This document shows, piece after piece, positions 33,721 to 42,868 of a DNA stretch of 64,000 bases (the first letter of the stretch is position 1; each line of letters starts with the position of its first letter). The notes under the pieces were generated by a model that did no database searches, was not told the DNA's origin, and saw nothing but the letters and a program-made list of their open reading frames with translations. The stretch is from positions 24,907 through 88,906 of the forward strand of contig JBBRVE010000003.1 of NCBI GenBank assembly GCA_038247245.1, in the 5' to 3' direction. The stretch comes from JAPWJZ01 sp038247245. Its GTDB lineage: Bacteria > Pseudomonadota > Alphaproteobacteria > Micavibrionales > UBA2020. The position numbers were made by a program, and so were the translations under genes.

Positions 33721-34939
33721 TGACATCCGCGACATCCGCGAAAGCGGGGGCGGGTGCTGCTGCGGGCCTGTTAAACACAGTCGAGAACGCAGCGGCAAAA
33801 ACGGGATCGGTGGTTTGTAATTCACCGGTCAGCGCAAATGAAGCCGCAAAGGCTGGGTCTATATGGCCCATCATGCGCAGGTAAATATCGAAGCATCCCC
33901 CGCGCCCCGCCAGATGGTGCCGGAACTGCGGCGGGAAAGCGGCGAACGGCAACGGTTTTTCGGTCGGAGGGTCAACCCTTTGGGATTTGACGATACGGTC
34001 ATAATACGGGACGTCCCCGTCATAATCGGTGGTAAAGGTTTTACCGCCGCCGTCCTGCCATGCGCGCATGCTGTCGGCGTAACGGATGCCAAGGCCGGTG
34101 GAAATGCTGCGCATCGCATCCTCGGGCGCACTGCGGAACATCGTGCTGTCCATGACGATGGCATCGGGCGTTGCAGCAAAATGCTGGTACAGCGCCTCCC
34201 ATCCCGTGATACGGCAGGCGAAAATGCGCGCCAGAACCTTGTCGAAACCGCGCAGGTCGGCGCCGGGTTTTGCAAGACGCGCCTTGCTGGCATCCCAGTT
34301 TTTATCGCCCGTGCTTTGCGCCAGCGCATCAAGGCTGGCATAACCCGCATCCACCGCAACCTGTTCGGTCATATGCAACAAAACGGGAATTTGCATCACG
34401 GGGTCGCGGTGGATTTTCTGATCGCGCGTGAACAGCGTGCGGTAGAGGGCATCCTGTCTGGAAAAATCTTCCCCCTCGGCCAGCGCGGCCTGCAACGCCG
34501 TGCCGTCGGCATAACCGGTATCGCGCGCGAAACTGTCGAGCGCGCCGGCGTCGCCGTGGCGCACCATCATTTTGAACAGGGAATGCAGGGTCAAAAGCGG
34601 ATTGCGGATCAGAAAAATATGCCTGTCGCACAAATCGCGCCAACGCAGCCACGCATCGCCCGGCGGAATATAATCGGCGACATTCTTGACCAATGCGGTC
34701 ACCGCGCCGTCATGTTCATCAAGGCGGGTCAGGATATATTCATACGTCTTTTCCTCGCGTGCGGCCTCGTCGTAAATCGCGAAGGGGTCGTTGACCTGCA
34801 GCTGGATATCGGGGCTGCCGGAAAGCGCGCGTTCCAGCGCGGTCGAACTGCTGCGCGCGGGCGCCAGCAGCGATATCAGCCGCAAGCCCGATTTTTTCCG
34901 CGCCATCAATTCCGCATAAGCTTCACCTGACAAAATCAA
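33704..34939 (-). CDS. Sulfotransferase-like P-loop protein
   Basis: A 411-aa protein with sulfotransferase signatures. A 5'-phosphosulfate loop appears in LLAPARSSSTALERAL, and a 3'-phosphate segment in RHIFLIRNPLLTLHS. The remainder is helical with GWEALYQHFAAT and a Pro/Ala-rich C-terminus. It could transfer sulfate from PAPS to a small molecule or lipid. Starts possible are TTG 34939, TTG 34933 (better spaced behind AAAGGGG) or ATG 34906, which begins just before the P-loop. It is divergent from the oxoamine synthase with only 21 bp between the outermost starts. Confidence 0.75.
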   Translation of the reverse strand: MILSGEAYAELMARKKSGLRLISLLAPARSSSTALERALSGSPDIQLQVNDPFAIYDEAAREEKTYEYILTRLDEHDGAVTALVKNVADYIPPGDAWLRWRDLCDRHIFLIRNPLLTLHSLFKMMVRHGDAGALDSFARDTGYADGTALQAALAEGEDFSRQDALYRTLFTRDQKIHRDPVMQIPVLLHMTEQVAVDAGYASLDALAQSTGDKNWDASKARLAKPGADLRGFDKVLARIFACRITGWEALYQHFAATPDAIVMDSTMFRSAPEDAMRSISTGLGIRYADSMRAWQDGGGKTFTTDYDGDVPYYDRIVKSQRVDPPTEKPLPFAAFPPQFRHHLAGRGGCFDIYLRMMGHIDPAFAASFALTGELQTTDPVFAAAFSTVFNRPAAAPAPAFADVADVIKQLF

Positions 34940-34941
34940 CC

Positions 34942-34951
34942 CCTTTAAAGG
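34942..34951. promoter_or_regulatory. Palindromic CCTTTAAAGG acting as ribosome binding site on both strands
   Basis: The 10-bp perfect palindrome supplies AAAGG in front of ATG 34961 on the + strand and AAAGG(GG) in front of the TTG codons at 34939/34933 on the minus strand. There is no room for separate promoters between the two genes, so each promoter must lie inside the other gene. Confidence 0.5.
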
Positions 34952-34960
34952 AACAATACC

Positions 34961-36196
34961 ATGAATACCGAAGACAGAATGATCGAGGCCAACGAAAAAG
35001 AAAACCGCCGCGCCCTAATCCGCCAGATGTTCAAGCGTATGAAGCAGTACAACGTTTCCGCCCTTGAAATCAAGGGGCGTCAGATTCGCGTTTCCAAAGA
35101 CCATTGGGTGACGGATTTCGCATCCTGCAATTACCTTGGCTATGACCTTGACCCGTCCATCAAGCTGAATGTGGATGACGAAATCGCGCGCTGGGGCGTG
35201 CATCCCAGCTGGTGCCGCCTTGTGGCATCGCCGCAGATTTACACCGATCTCGAAAACCGCCTGGCGAAGCTGGTCGGCACCGAAGCCACGCTGATTTTGC
35301 CAACCGTCACCCTGATTTCCATCGGCATCATCCCCGCGCTGATCGGCAAGACGGGCGTGATGTTCCTCGATAAATCCGGCCATGAAACCATGTATGAAGG
35401 CTGCAAAATCGCCCGCGATTCCGGCGCGACGCTGAAAAGCTTCAAACAGGGCGATTTTGAAACGCTCGAAAAACTGCTGATCGAGCACAAGGACAACCCC
35501 CGCAAGATGATCCTTGTGGACGGCGTGTACAGCATGACCGGCGATTATGCCGACATTAAATCGCTGCAGGCGCTGGCGAAAAAATACGATGCGATCCTTT
35601 ATATCGATGACGCGCATGGTTTCGGCGTCGTCGGCGAAAACCCCGATGAAAACTGCCCCTTTGGTTACAAGGGCAACGGCATCGTGAAATACGCCGGCTG
35701 CGACTACGAAAACATCCTGTATGTGGGCGGCTGCTCCAAGGCGTATTCGTCGCTTGCGGCGTTTATCGCCTGTTCTGCCAACATGAAGACCTTCCTGCAG
35801 GCATTCGCAACGCCCTACGATCTGTCCGGCCCTTGCCCGACCGCATCGCTCGCGACCCTGTGGAAGGGCCTCGATGTGAACGAGGAACGCGGCGATATCT
35901 ACCGCAAGAAACTGTGGGATTTGACGCATCGCGGCATCAGTGGTTTGCGCCAGCTGGGCTTCGAGGTCGTGAACACCTCGGGTTTCCCGATCGTGTCGGT
36001 AAAAATCGGCGATACCGAAAAACTGATCGAAACCGCCAATTTCATGTTCGATGCGGGCATGATGGCAACCATCTGCCCCTATCCGATGGTCATCAAGGGC
36101 GAAGAAGTCCACCGCCTGACCTTCACGGCGGCGAACTCCTCCGAAGACGTCACCAAACTGCTGGATTGCTTCGCGCAGATGAAAAAGATGCTCTGA
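34961..36196 (+). CDS. Alpha-oxoamine synthase-family PLP enzyme (KBL/BioF/CqsA-like)
   Basis: A 411-aa fold-type I PLP enzyme. ASCNYLGYDLDP matches the N-terminal family block, DDAHGFGVVG matches D(E)AHs.GvxG with Glu changed to Asp, and the PLP lysine is K260 in GGCSKAYSS. Family members condense an acyl-CoA with an amino acid to give an alpha-aminoketone, as in BioF, KBL, ALAS and the autoinducer synthase CqsA. The glycine-rich GTR..G segment is replaced by WGVHPSWCRLVASP, so it is a divergent subgroup. Neighbouring adenylation and sulfotransferase-like genes suggest a specialised metabolite. It ends before a strong terminator. Confidence 0.85.
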   Translation: MNTEDRMIEANEKENRRALIRQMFKRMKQYNVSALEIKGRQIRVSKDHWVTDFASCNYLGYDLDPSIKLNVDDEIARWGVHPSWCRLVASPQIYTDLENRLAKLVGTEATLILPTVTLISIGIIPALIGKTGVMFLDKSGHETMYEGCKIARDSGATLKSFKQGDFETLEKLLIEHKDNPRKMILVDGVYSMTGDYADIKSLQALAKKYDAILYIDDAHGFGVVGENPDENCPFGYKGNGIVKYAGCDYENILYVGGCSKAYSSLAAFIACSANMKTFLQAFATPYDLSGPCPTASLATLWKGLDVNEERGDIYRKKLWDLTHRGISGLRQLGFEVVNTSGFPIVSVKIGDTEKLIETANFMFDAGMMATICPYPMVIKGEEVHRLTFTAANSSEDVTKLLDCFAQMKKML

Positions 36197-36216
36197 GGCC
36201 GAATTATTCCATAAAT

Positions 36217-36260
36217 AACCGCCCAAAAGCCTGTAATAAAACGGCTTTTGGGCGGTTTTC
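36217..36260 (+). terminator. Rho-independent terminator after the oxoamine synthase
   Basis: AACCGCCCAAAAGCC (36217-36231) pairs with GGCTTTTGGGCGGTT (36243-36257), loop of 11, followed by TTC and a T-rich stretch. The stem is perfect over 15 bp. Confidence 0.88.
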
Positions 36261-36430
36261 ATTTTAATGCGATATTAAGCATCCTTCCCTATTATCAAAA
36301 CCATCATATGTCCTATGTGAATTCAGGGGTTTTGTGCAGCCAATGCGGGATTTTTTGTACCGTTTTTCGCCAGCCATGCTTTAATTAATACTGAATTTTT
36401 GAGCGTCGATTTTTTTTACAGGGGAATATC

Positions 36431-39400
36431 ATGGTTCTTGTCTTAGGCACTGGCGCACCCGATGGCCCCGATAATCCCGACATGATCGGCTCCAACGCCC
36501 AGGACACCATCGACGGACAGGCGGGCAATGACTGGATCCAGACGCTTGCCGGCGACGATACATTGATCGGCGGCGTGGGCAGCGACGCGCTGTGGTCGGG
36601 CCCGGGCGCCGATACAATGATCGGCGGCACAGGCCTGATGACGGGCGACCTGTTCGGCAATGATACATATCACGTGGATGACGTGGGCGACGTCATCATC
36701 GAATACGCGCTGCAGGGTATCGACCGCATCCATGCCTATATCAGCTACGACATGAATAGCGCGATGAACGTCGAAAACCTGCGTCTTGTCGGCTTTGACA
36801 CAGGCCTGAACGCCATCGGCAACGACCTGAACAACACGCTGGAGGGAAACCGCGAGCGCAACACGCTGGCGGGCGGCCTGGGCGATGACAGCTATATCAT
36901 TTACAACGAAGCCGATGCGTCCAAAAGAGATGTCATCATCGAGAACCCGGGCGAAGGTTCGGACACTTATATCGTCAATTTTACCTATGTGCTGGGGTCC
37001 TCGGCGCTGAGCATAGAAAACATCACCCTGACCGGCACCAAGCAGATCAACGCGACCGGCAACGAGGTTGACAACATCCTGACCGGCAACGTTGCCAAAA
37101 ACACCCTGACCGGTGGCCTCGGCAACGATACCTATGTTATTCAGGACGCAACCGACGTCATCAAGGAAAACGCGGGCGAAGGCAACGATACCGTCGTGAT
37201 CAAGGACAAGAGCTATAGTATCGCGACCCAGTTGAACCTTGAAAATATCACGCTGACCGGCACCGTCTCGGCGAATGCCACCGGTAACATCAATAACAAC
37301 ATTCTGAACGGCAATAACGGCGCGAACACGCTTGATGGCTTGGCAGGCGCGGATGCGATGACGGGTTACAAGGGCAACGACGTTTATATCGTCGATAACC
37401 TCGGCGACACCGTGGCCGAGGGCGGCACGGATGGTGGCGGCCTTGATGAAGTGCGCGCCAGTGTCACTTTTGTCCTGCCCGTCGATTTCGAAAACCTGAC
37501 ACTCACCGGCAGCGCCAATATCAACGGCACCGGCAACGATTTGATTAACACGCTGACGGGCAATGCCGGTCTCAATACGCTCGCGGGTGGCCTTGGCAAC
37601 GATTATTATTATGTGCAGAATACGGGCGATGTGATCTCCGAAGTTACGGGCGAAGGCATCGACCGCGCCTTCACGACCGTCAACTTCAACATGGAAACCA
37701 ATGCAGATCAGGTTGAAATTCTCACGCTTCTGGGCTCGCTCAGCATCAGCGGGATCGGTAACGCGCTCGACAACACCATCAATGGAAATACCGGCGTCAA
37801 CGTCATTTATGGCCGCGGCGGACAAGACACGATCCACGGCAACGCCGGCAATGACGTCCTTTACGGTGACGGTGATACCGACACCATTTACGGGGATGCG
37901 GGCAATGATACGATATTTGGCGGCGATGGCGACGATTTCACCATTGAAGGAAACGCGGGCAATGACATTCTGTACGGCGGCAATGGCGACGACGGTCTGG
38001 TCGGCGGTGCCGGCATCGATACATTCATCGGCGGTCTTGGCAACGACACTTTTGACGTAACCGAAGTAAATGAAAAAATCACGGAGTATATCGGCGAAGG
38101 TTCGGACACGATTGTGACAAACCTCAAGTCTTTTACTCTTGCGCCCGTGACGGCGACACAAGAAATTGAAAACCTCGGCCTGTATGGCGCAGCGGTCATC
38201 GGCATCGGTAACGAAATCAATAACCGGATCGGCGGTAACGCGCTCAACAACACGCTGTCGGGCATGGCGGGTAACGATACCATCAGCGATTTGCTGGGCG
38301 GCAACGATACGCTGGACGGCGGCACGGGCGTTGATACGATGACGGGCGGTACCGGCAACGATACATATTTCGTCGATAATGCGCTTGATCTCGTGAACGA
38401 AGCTGATTTGGAGGGAATCGCGGACGTCATCTATGCCAGCGTTTCCTATAACATGAGCGTTTCGGCACCGGGCGAAATCGAATACCTGACATTGACTGGC
38501 AGCGCCATCACCGGCATCGGTAACGATTATGGCAACACGCTGAGGGGTAACTCGTCCGTTAATACGCTGATCGGTGGTCTTGGCGCAGATAGTTATATCG
38601 TCGATAACATGTCGGATGTGATTATAGAACTCGCGGGCGACAGCGTCGCCGATATCCTTGCGGGCCGCGGCGGCGACACGATCTTTTCCTCGGTCACCTA
38701 TGTGCTTGCGGCCGATGGCGCAAATTACGAAATTGAAGGGCTGACGCTGACCGGCACCGCCAATATCAACGGTACCGGCAATGCGTGCTCCAATACGCTG
38801 ACCGGCAACAGTGGCGCGAATATCCTGACGGGCGGGCTTGGCGACGACTGGTACGTCGTCAATGACCTTGATGACGTCAACAAGGACACTTTCGTTGAAC
38901 TGATCGGCGGTGGATCCGACGGCCTGCTGGCCAGCATCTCCGTCACGCTCAAGGCGGCGAGCGCGGTCTACGACATTGAAAACGTGACGCTGGTCAAGGA
39001 TGCGGGCGATATCAACGCGACGGGTAACGCGCTTGCAAACACGCTGATCGGCAACGACGGCAGCAATACGCTGAACGGCTCCACCGGCGCGGATTTCCTT
39101 CAGGGCGGGCTGGGTGACGATACCTATATCCTCGACGAAGCGGCCGATGTCGTGGTGGAAACGCTTCCGGGGGGCATCGACACCATTTTCGCCAACTTCA
39201 CCTATGACCTGACGGCCGACGTCGCCTTTGTCGAAAACCTGACGCTGTACGGCAACCTTCTCATCGACGGCACCGGCAATGCCGACAACAACACGATTAT
39301 CGGCAACGTCGCGGTAAATACGCTGATGGGGCTTGATGGCAACGACAGGCTGGATGGCGGCGGCGATGCGGACGTCCTGATCGGCGGCGCCGGCAACGAT

Positions 39401-41707
39401 ACTTATATTATCGATAACGCGCTCGATCTGGTCTCAGAACTGGTCGGCGAAGGTACCGACACCGTACGCAACAGTGTCAGCTTCGACATGAGCGCGCAGG
39501 CGTCGGGCGAAGTCGAGAACATGGTCATGACGGGGACGCTGAACATCAACGGCACCGGCAACGCGCTTGGCAACACAATTACGGGCAATGCCGGCAACAA
39601 CACCATCAACGGCAGCGTGGGTGAAGATACGCTCTTCGGCCTTGCGGGCGACGATTACCTGATCGGCGGCGATGACCAGGATACAATGGACGGTGGCACC
39701 GGCATCGACACAATGGCCGGTAACCTGGGTGATGACGTCTATATTATCTCGTCGGCGACCAAGACGATCCTCGAGGCGTTTGGCGAAGGCATCGACGAGG
39801 TGCGCTCCTCCCTCACCCACACACTTGCCGCGAACGTCGAAAACCTGACGCTGACCGGCGGATCGCCGATCAACGGGTTCGGCAATGCGCTCGACAATAT
39901 CCTGAAGGGTAATGTGGGTGTAAATACGCTGGATGGCGGTATCGGCGCGGATACGATGCTGGCCGGTGCTGGTAATGATGTTTATATCGTCGACAACGCG
40001 GCGGATATCGTCAGCGAGAACGCGCTGGAGGGAACGGACCTTATTCTGTCTTCCGTCACCTATGACATGAGTGTCTCAACAATTGGCGAAGTTGAAAACC
40101 TGACATTGACAGGCGTTCTCGCCATCAATGGCACGGGCAACGCTGGTAATAATACCATCACGGGCAACATTGCGGCCAATACGATGGCGGGCGGCTTGGG
40201 GAATGACTCCTTCTTCGTTCAAAGCCTTGATGACGTCATCATCGAGGCTGCGGGCGAAGGTGGCGACACTGTATATGCCGCCTTAAGCTGGGCGCTTGAT
40301 AATATACAGGAAGTCGAGAATATTATATTGCTCGGCACAGCCAACATCAACGCGACCGGAAATGACCTCGGTAACTATCTCGGCGGCAACATCGGCAAAA
40401 ACGTTCTGAATGGTGGCCTGGGCGATGATACTTACAACATCGGCGCCTCCGCCACGAATGACACGATCGTTCTCGATACTGGCGGCAATGATACGGTGAT
40501 CGTGGGCGCAAGCTATTCTATCGCCAACCGCCCCGACCTCGAGAACATTAGCCTGGCCGGCACTGGCGCGTTCAACGCGGTGGGGAATGCGAACCTAAAT
40601 GTCCTCATCGGGAATGAGGGCAAGAACACGCTCAACGGCGGCATCGGCGCGGACACCATGATTGGCGGCAAAGGCGACGATGTCTTTTACGTCGATGATG
40701 TCAATGATATTGCGCTGGACGCCTGGCTGCCCAGCATCCTGCCCGGCGGCAAGGATCTGGTGATTTCAAGCGTTTCATATGCGCTTTTGGATAATGACAT
40801 TGAAAACCTGACACTCACGAACGTCGCGACGGCGCTGAACGGTACGGGCAACAACCTTGCGAATATCATCAAGGGTAACTCGTTCAACAACATTCTGGAC
40901 GGCGGGCTTGGCTCGGATACGATGGACGGCGGCGCCGGCAATGACACCTATTACCTCGACAGCGCCGGCGATGTCATCAAGGACACGAGCGGTATCGATA
41001 TCGTCTATTCGTCGCTTGGCTTCTATACGCTTGGCACCGGTCTTGAAAACCTGACCCTGACCGGTATAAACCCGATCAACGGCACCGGCAATACCGGCAA
41101 CAACACCATCATCGGCAATACCAGCAACAACATCATAGACGGTGGCGCGGGCAGCGACGTGATGATCGGCGGCGGATCTGACAATATTATAGGTGATACC
41201 TATTTCGTCGACCGCATCACGGATGTGGTCATTGGCGATTCCGGCCTCGACACCATCAAGAGCAAGGTGACATTCTCGCTGATGGCGGCCCCGGATGTTG
41301 AAAACCTGACCTTGCTGGGGACTGCCGGATTGAACGGCACCGGTAACGCGCTTGATAACTCGCTGATCGGCAACTCCGGCGCGAACACGCTGATGGGCGG
41401 CGACGGTAACGACTTTATCAGCGGCGGCGGAGGCAAGGACGTCCTTTACGGCGGCAACGGCGCAGATACCTTCTTCTTTGAAGGGGCGACGATGTTCAAG
41501 GCTGTCGACACCATCATGGATTTCCAGCTGGGCGTCGATACCATCTTCTTCGACGCGCTGATTGATCCCCTGTTGCAGGTGAGCGAGGACTTCATCGAGT
41601 TCCGCACCGTTGCCGGCAGCTCCAACCTTCAAGTGTGGCTGGATTACGACGGGCAGGGCGAGGCATACCAGCCTGCGCTGATCGCGATTCTGATCAACCC
41701 CAGCTAA
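36431..41707 (+). CDS. Giant RTX-type (hemolysin calcium-binding repeat) protein
   Basis: A 1758-aa acidic repeat protein. It consists of 18 units of about 90-95 residues, each with an RTX nonapeptide (GGxGNDTY type), a VDN..DVV.E..GEG.D segment and a VENLTLTG..INGTGN strand pair. Around residues 475-540 there is a denser run of nonapeptides (GNAGNDVLYGDGDTD). No N-terminal signal peptide is present. The C-terminus (LYGGNGADTFFFEG... ...AILINPS) resembles the serralysin-type type I secretion domain. It is therefore probably exported by a T1SS, whose genes are not in the window. Calcium-dependent folding outside the cell and an adhesin or S-layer-like role are inferences. The ATG has GGGGAA upstream. 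Confidence 0.9.
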   Translation: MVLVLGTGAPDGPDNPDMIGSNAQDTIDGQAGNDWIQTLAGDDTLIGGVGSDALWSGPGADTMIGGTGLMTGDLFGNDTYHVDDVGDVIIEYALQGIDRIHAYISYDMNSAMNVENLRLVGFDTGLNAIGNDLNNTLEGNRERNTLAGGLGDDSYIIYNEADASKRDVIIENPGEGSDTYIVNFTYVLGSSALSIENITLTGTKQINATGNEVDNILTGNVAKNTLTGGLGNDTYVIQDATDVIKENAGEGNDTVVIKDKSYSIATQLNLENITLTGTVSANATGNINNNILNGNNGANTLDGLAGADAMTGYKGNDVYIVDNLGDTVAEGGTDGGGLDEVRASVTFVLPVDFENLTLTGSANINGTGNDLINTLTGNAGLNTLAGGLGNDYYYVQNTGDVISEVTGEGIDRAFTTVNFNMETNADQVEILTLLGSLSISGIGNALDNTINGNTGVNVIYGRGGQDTIHGNAGNDVLYGDGDTDTIYGDAGNDTIFGGDGDDFTIEGNAGNDILYGGNGDDGLVGGAGIDTFIGGLGNDTFDVTEVNEKITEYIGEGSDTIVTNLKSFTLAPVTATQEIENLGLYGAAVIGIGNEINNRIGGNALNNTLSGMAGNDTISDLLGGNDTLDGGTGVDTMTGGTGNDTYFVDNALDLVNEADLEGIADVIYASVSYNMSVSAPGEIEYLTLTGSAITGIGNDYGNTLRGNSSVNTLIGGLGADSYIVDNMSDVIIELAGDSVADILAGRGGDTIFSSVTYVLAADGANYEIEGLTLTGTANINGTGNACSNTLTGNSGANILTGGLGDDWYVVNDLDDVNKDTFVELIGGGSDGLLASISVTLKAASAVYDIENVTLVKDAGDINATGNALANTLIGNDGSNTLNGSTGADFLQGGLGDDTYILDEAADVVVETLPGGIDTIFANFTYDLTADVAFVENLTLYGNLLIDGTGNADNNTIIGNVAVNTLMGLDGNDRLDGGGDADVLIGGAGNDTYIIDNALDLVSELVGEGTDTVRNSVSFDMSAQASGEVENMVMTGTLNINGTGNALGNTITGNAGNNTINGSVGEDTLFGLAGDDYLIGGDDQDTMDGGTGIDTMAGNLGDDVYIISSATKTILEAFGEGIDEVRSSLTHTLAANVENLTLTGGSPINGFGNALDNILKGNVGVNTLDGGIGADTMLAGAGNDVYIVDNAADIVSENALEGTDLILSSVTYDMSVSTIGEVENLTLTGVLAINGTGNAGNNTITGNIAANTMAGGLGNDSFFVQSLDDVIIEAAGEGGDTVYAALSWALDNIQEVENIILLGTANINATGNDLGNYLGGNIGKNVLNGGLGDDTYNIGASATNDTIVLDTGGNDTVIVGASYSIANRPDLENISLAGTGAFNAVGNANLNVLIGNEGKNTLNGGIGADTMIGGKGDDVFYVDDVNDIALDAWLPSILPGGKDLVISSVSYALLDNDIENLTLTNVATALNGTGNNLANIIKGNSFNNILDGGLGSDTMDGGAGNDTYYLDSAGDVIKDTSGIDIVYSSLGFYTLGTGLENLTLTGINPINGTGNTGNNTIIGNTSNNIIDGGAGSDVMIGGGSDNIIGDTYFVDRITDVVIGDSGLDTIKSKVTFSLMAAPDVENLTLLGTAGLNGTGNALDNSLIGNSGANTLMGGDGNDFISGGGGKDVLYGGNGADTFFFEGATMFKAVDTIMDFQLGVDTIFFDALIDPLLQVSEDFIEFRTVAGSSNLQVWLDYDGQGEAYQPALIAILINPS
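36740..41450 (+). repeat. 18 tandem degenerate repeat units (about 280 bp each) inside the RTX gene
   Basis: The strand motif xENLTLTG or a variant recurs 18 times, starting with VENLRLVG near 36770 and ending with VENLTLLG near 41300. Spacing is mostly 255-300 bp. Between them stands GTGNxxxNTLTGNxGxNTLxGGxGxD. DNA similarity between units is high in the Gly/Asn codons, so recombination between units is possible. Confidence 0.85.
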
Positions 41708-41714
41708 GGGGTTA

Positions 41715-42860
41715 TCAGGGGGCGGGCGGTTTTGCGGCCGTGGCGGGCGGTTTCGGCGGGGCCAGCACTTTTTTCACGTGCTGCGCCATCATCAATTCCT
41801 CGTCGGTCTTGATCACGTAAACCTTTACCGTGCTGTCGGCGGCGTGGATGGCGGGCTTGTTGCCGTCATTCGCCGCTGCATCTGTTTTGACGCCCAGATG
41901 TGCCAGTTGCGACAAAATCTTGTCGCGGATAATTCCTGAATTTTCGCCAATGCCGCCGGTAAAGACGATGGCATCAACGCCGCCAAGGTCGACGGTGAGT
42001 GACGCGGCCTGACGCGCGGCATACAAACAGAACAGGTCGATTGCTTCCTTCGCCTCCGGCTTGTCGCTCGCGAGGAGCGTGCGGACGTCTTCGGTGATGC
42101 CCGATACGCCCTTCAGTCCCGATTGTTTCTGGAAGATGTCGGACAGGCTTTTCGCCGTCTCGCCCTGCTCCAGCAGGTACAATAAAATGCCGGGGTCGGT
42201 TGCGCCTGCGCGCGTGCCCATCATCAAGCCGTCAACGGGGGTGAAGCCCATGGTGGTCGCGACGCTCTTGCCGTCCTTCATCGCCATCATGCTGGCACCG
42301 TTGCCAAGATGCGCGACAATCACGCGGCCCTTGGCCGTTTTTGCATCGGCGACATCGGGCAGTTTCGATGCGATATACTCATACGACAGCCCGTGGAACC
42401 CGTAACGGATAATGCCTTCATCCGTCAGTTTGCGCGGAATGGCATACATCTGGTTCAGCTTCGCCTGCGTGCGGTGGAACGCGGTATCGAACGATGCCAC
42501 CTGCGGCAGGTCGGGGTACTGATCGGTGATCAGCTGGATGCCCTTCAGGTTATGCGGCTGGTGCAGCGGCGCAAGGGGGCTGAGTTTTTCCAAATCGGCA
42601 AAAACCTTCGCGTCAATTTTCTGCGGGGCAGCGTAATCCTTGCCGCCATGCACGACGCGGCGGCCGACGGCGGTCACATTGTTGGCGGCGATAACGTCCA
42701 GTACCTGCTGGAAAGCGGCATCATAACTGCCGGCTTTCTTTACCTCGATATTCTTGCGTTCGATCAGCGTCAAATCATCGGCACGATATAAACCGTATTT
42801 GATCGACGACGATCCGGCGTTGACCACCAGAACCGTTTCGGGTTTCGCGTTTTCTGTCAT
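41715..42860 (-). CDS. ackA: Acetate kinase
   Basis: A 381-aa acetate kinase, close to the usual about 400. It has the ASKHA start VVNAGSSSIKYGLY, the catalytic region FDTAFHRTQ, HLGNGASMMAMKDG, GLMMGTRAGATDPG and FTGGIGENSGIIR. The C-terminus has a Pro/Lys/Ala tail. It converts acetyl phosphate and ADP to acetate and ATP, and functions with the adjacent Pta, whose gene ends 8 bp upstream. It converges with the RTX gene, only 7 bp apart, with no obvious terminator between. Confidence 0.95.
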   Translation of the reverse strand: MTENAKPETVLVVNAGSSSIKYGLYRADDLTLIERKNIEVKKAGSYDAAFQQVLDVIAANNVTAVGRRVVHGGKDYAAPQKIDAKVFADLEKLSPLAPLHQPHNLKGIQLITDQYPDLPQVASFDTAFHRTQAKLNQMYAIPRKLTDEGIIRYGFHGLSYEYIASKLPDVADAKTAKGRVIVAHLGNGASMMAMKDGKSVATTMGFTPVDGLMMGTRAGATDPGILLYLLEQGETAKSLSDIFQKQSGLKGVSGITEDVRTLLASDKPEAKEAIDLFCLYAARQAASLTVDLGGVDAIVFTGGIGENSGIIRDKILSQLAHLGVKTDAAANDGNKPAIHAADSTVKVYVIKTDEELMMAQHVKKVLAPPKPPATAAKPPAP

Positions 42861-42868
42861 GCCGGTGC

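Noticed and set aside
36443..38161. 572-codon minus-strand frame in the RTX gene
   Set aside because: Val/Ile/Ala/Asp-rich repetitive translation is the expected antisense of the Gly/Asn/Asp repeats.
36740..41450. Regular repeats as a possible CRISPR array
   Set aside because: Units are about 280 bp, coding in one frame, and vary in sequence as RTX protein units do.
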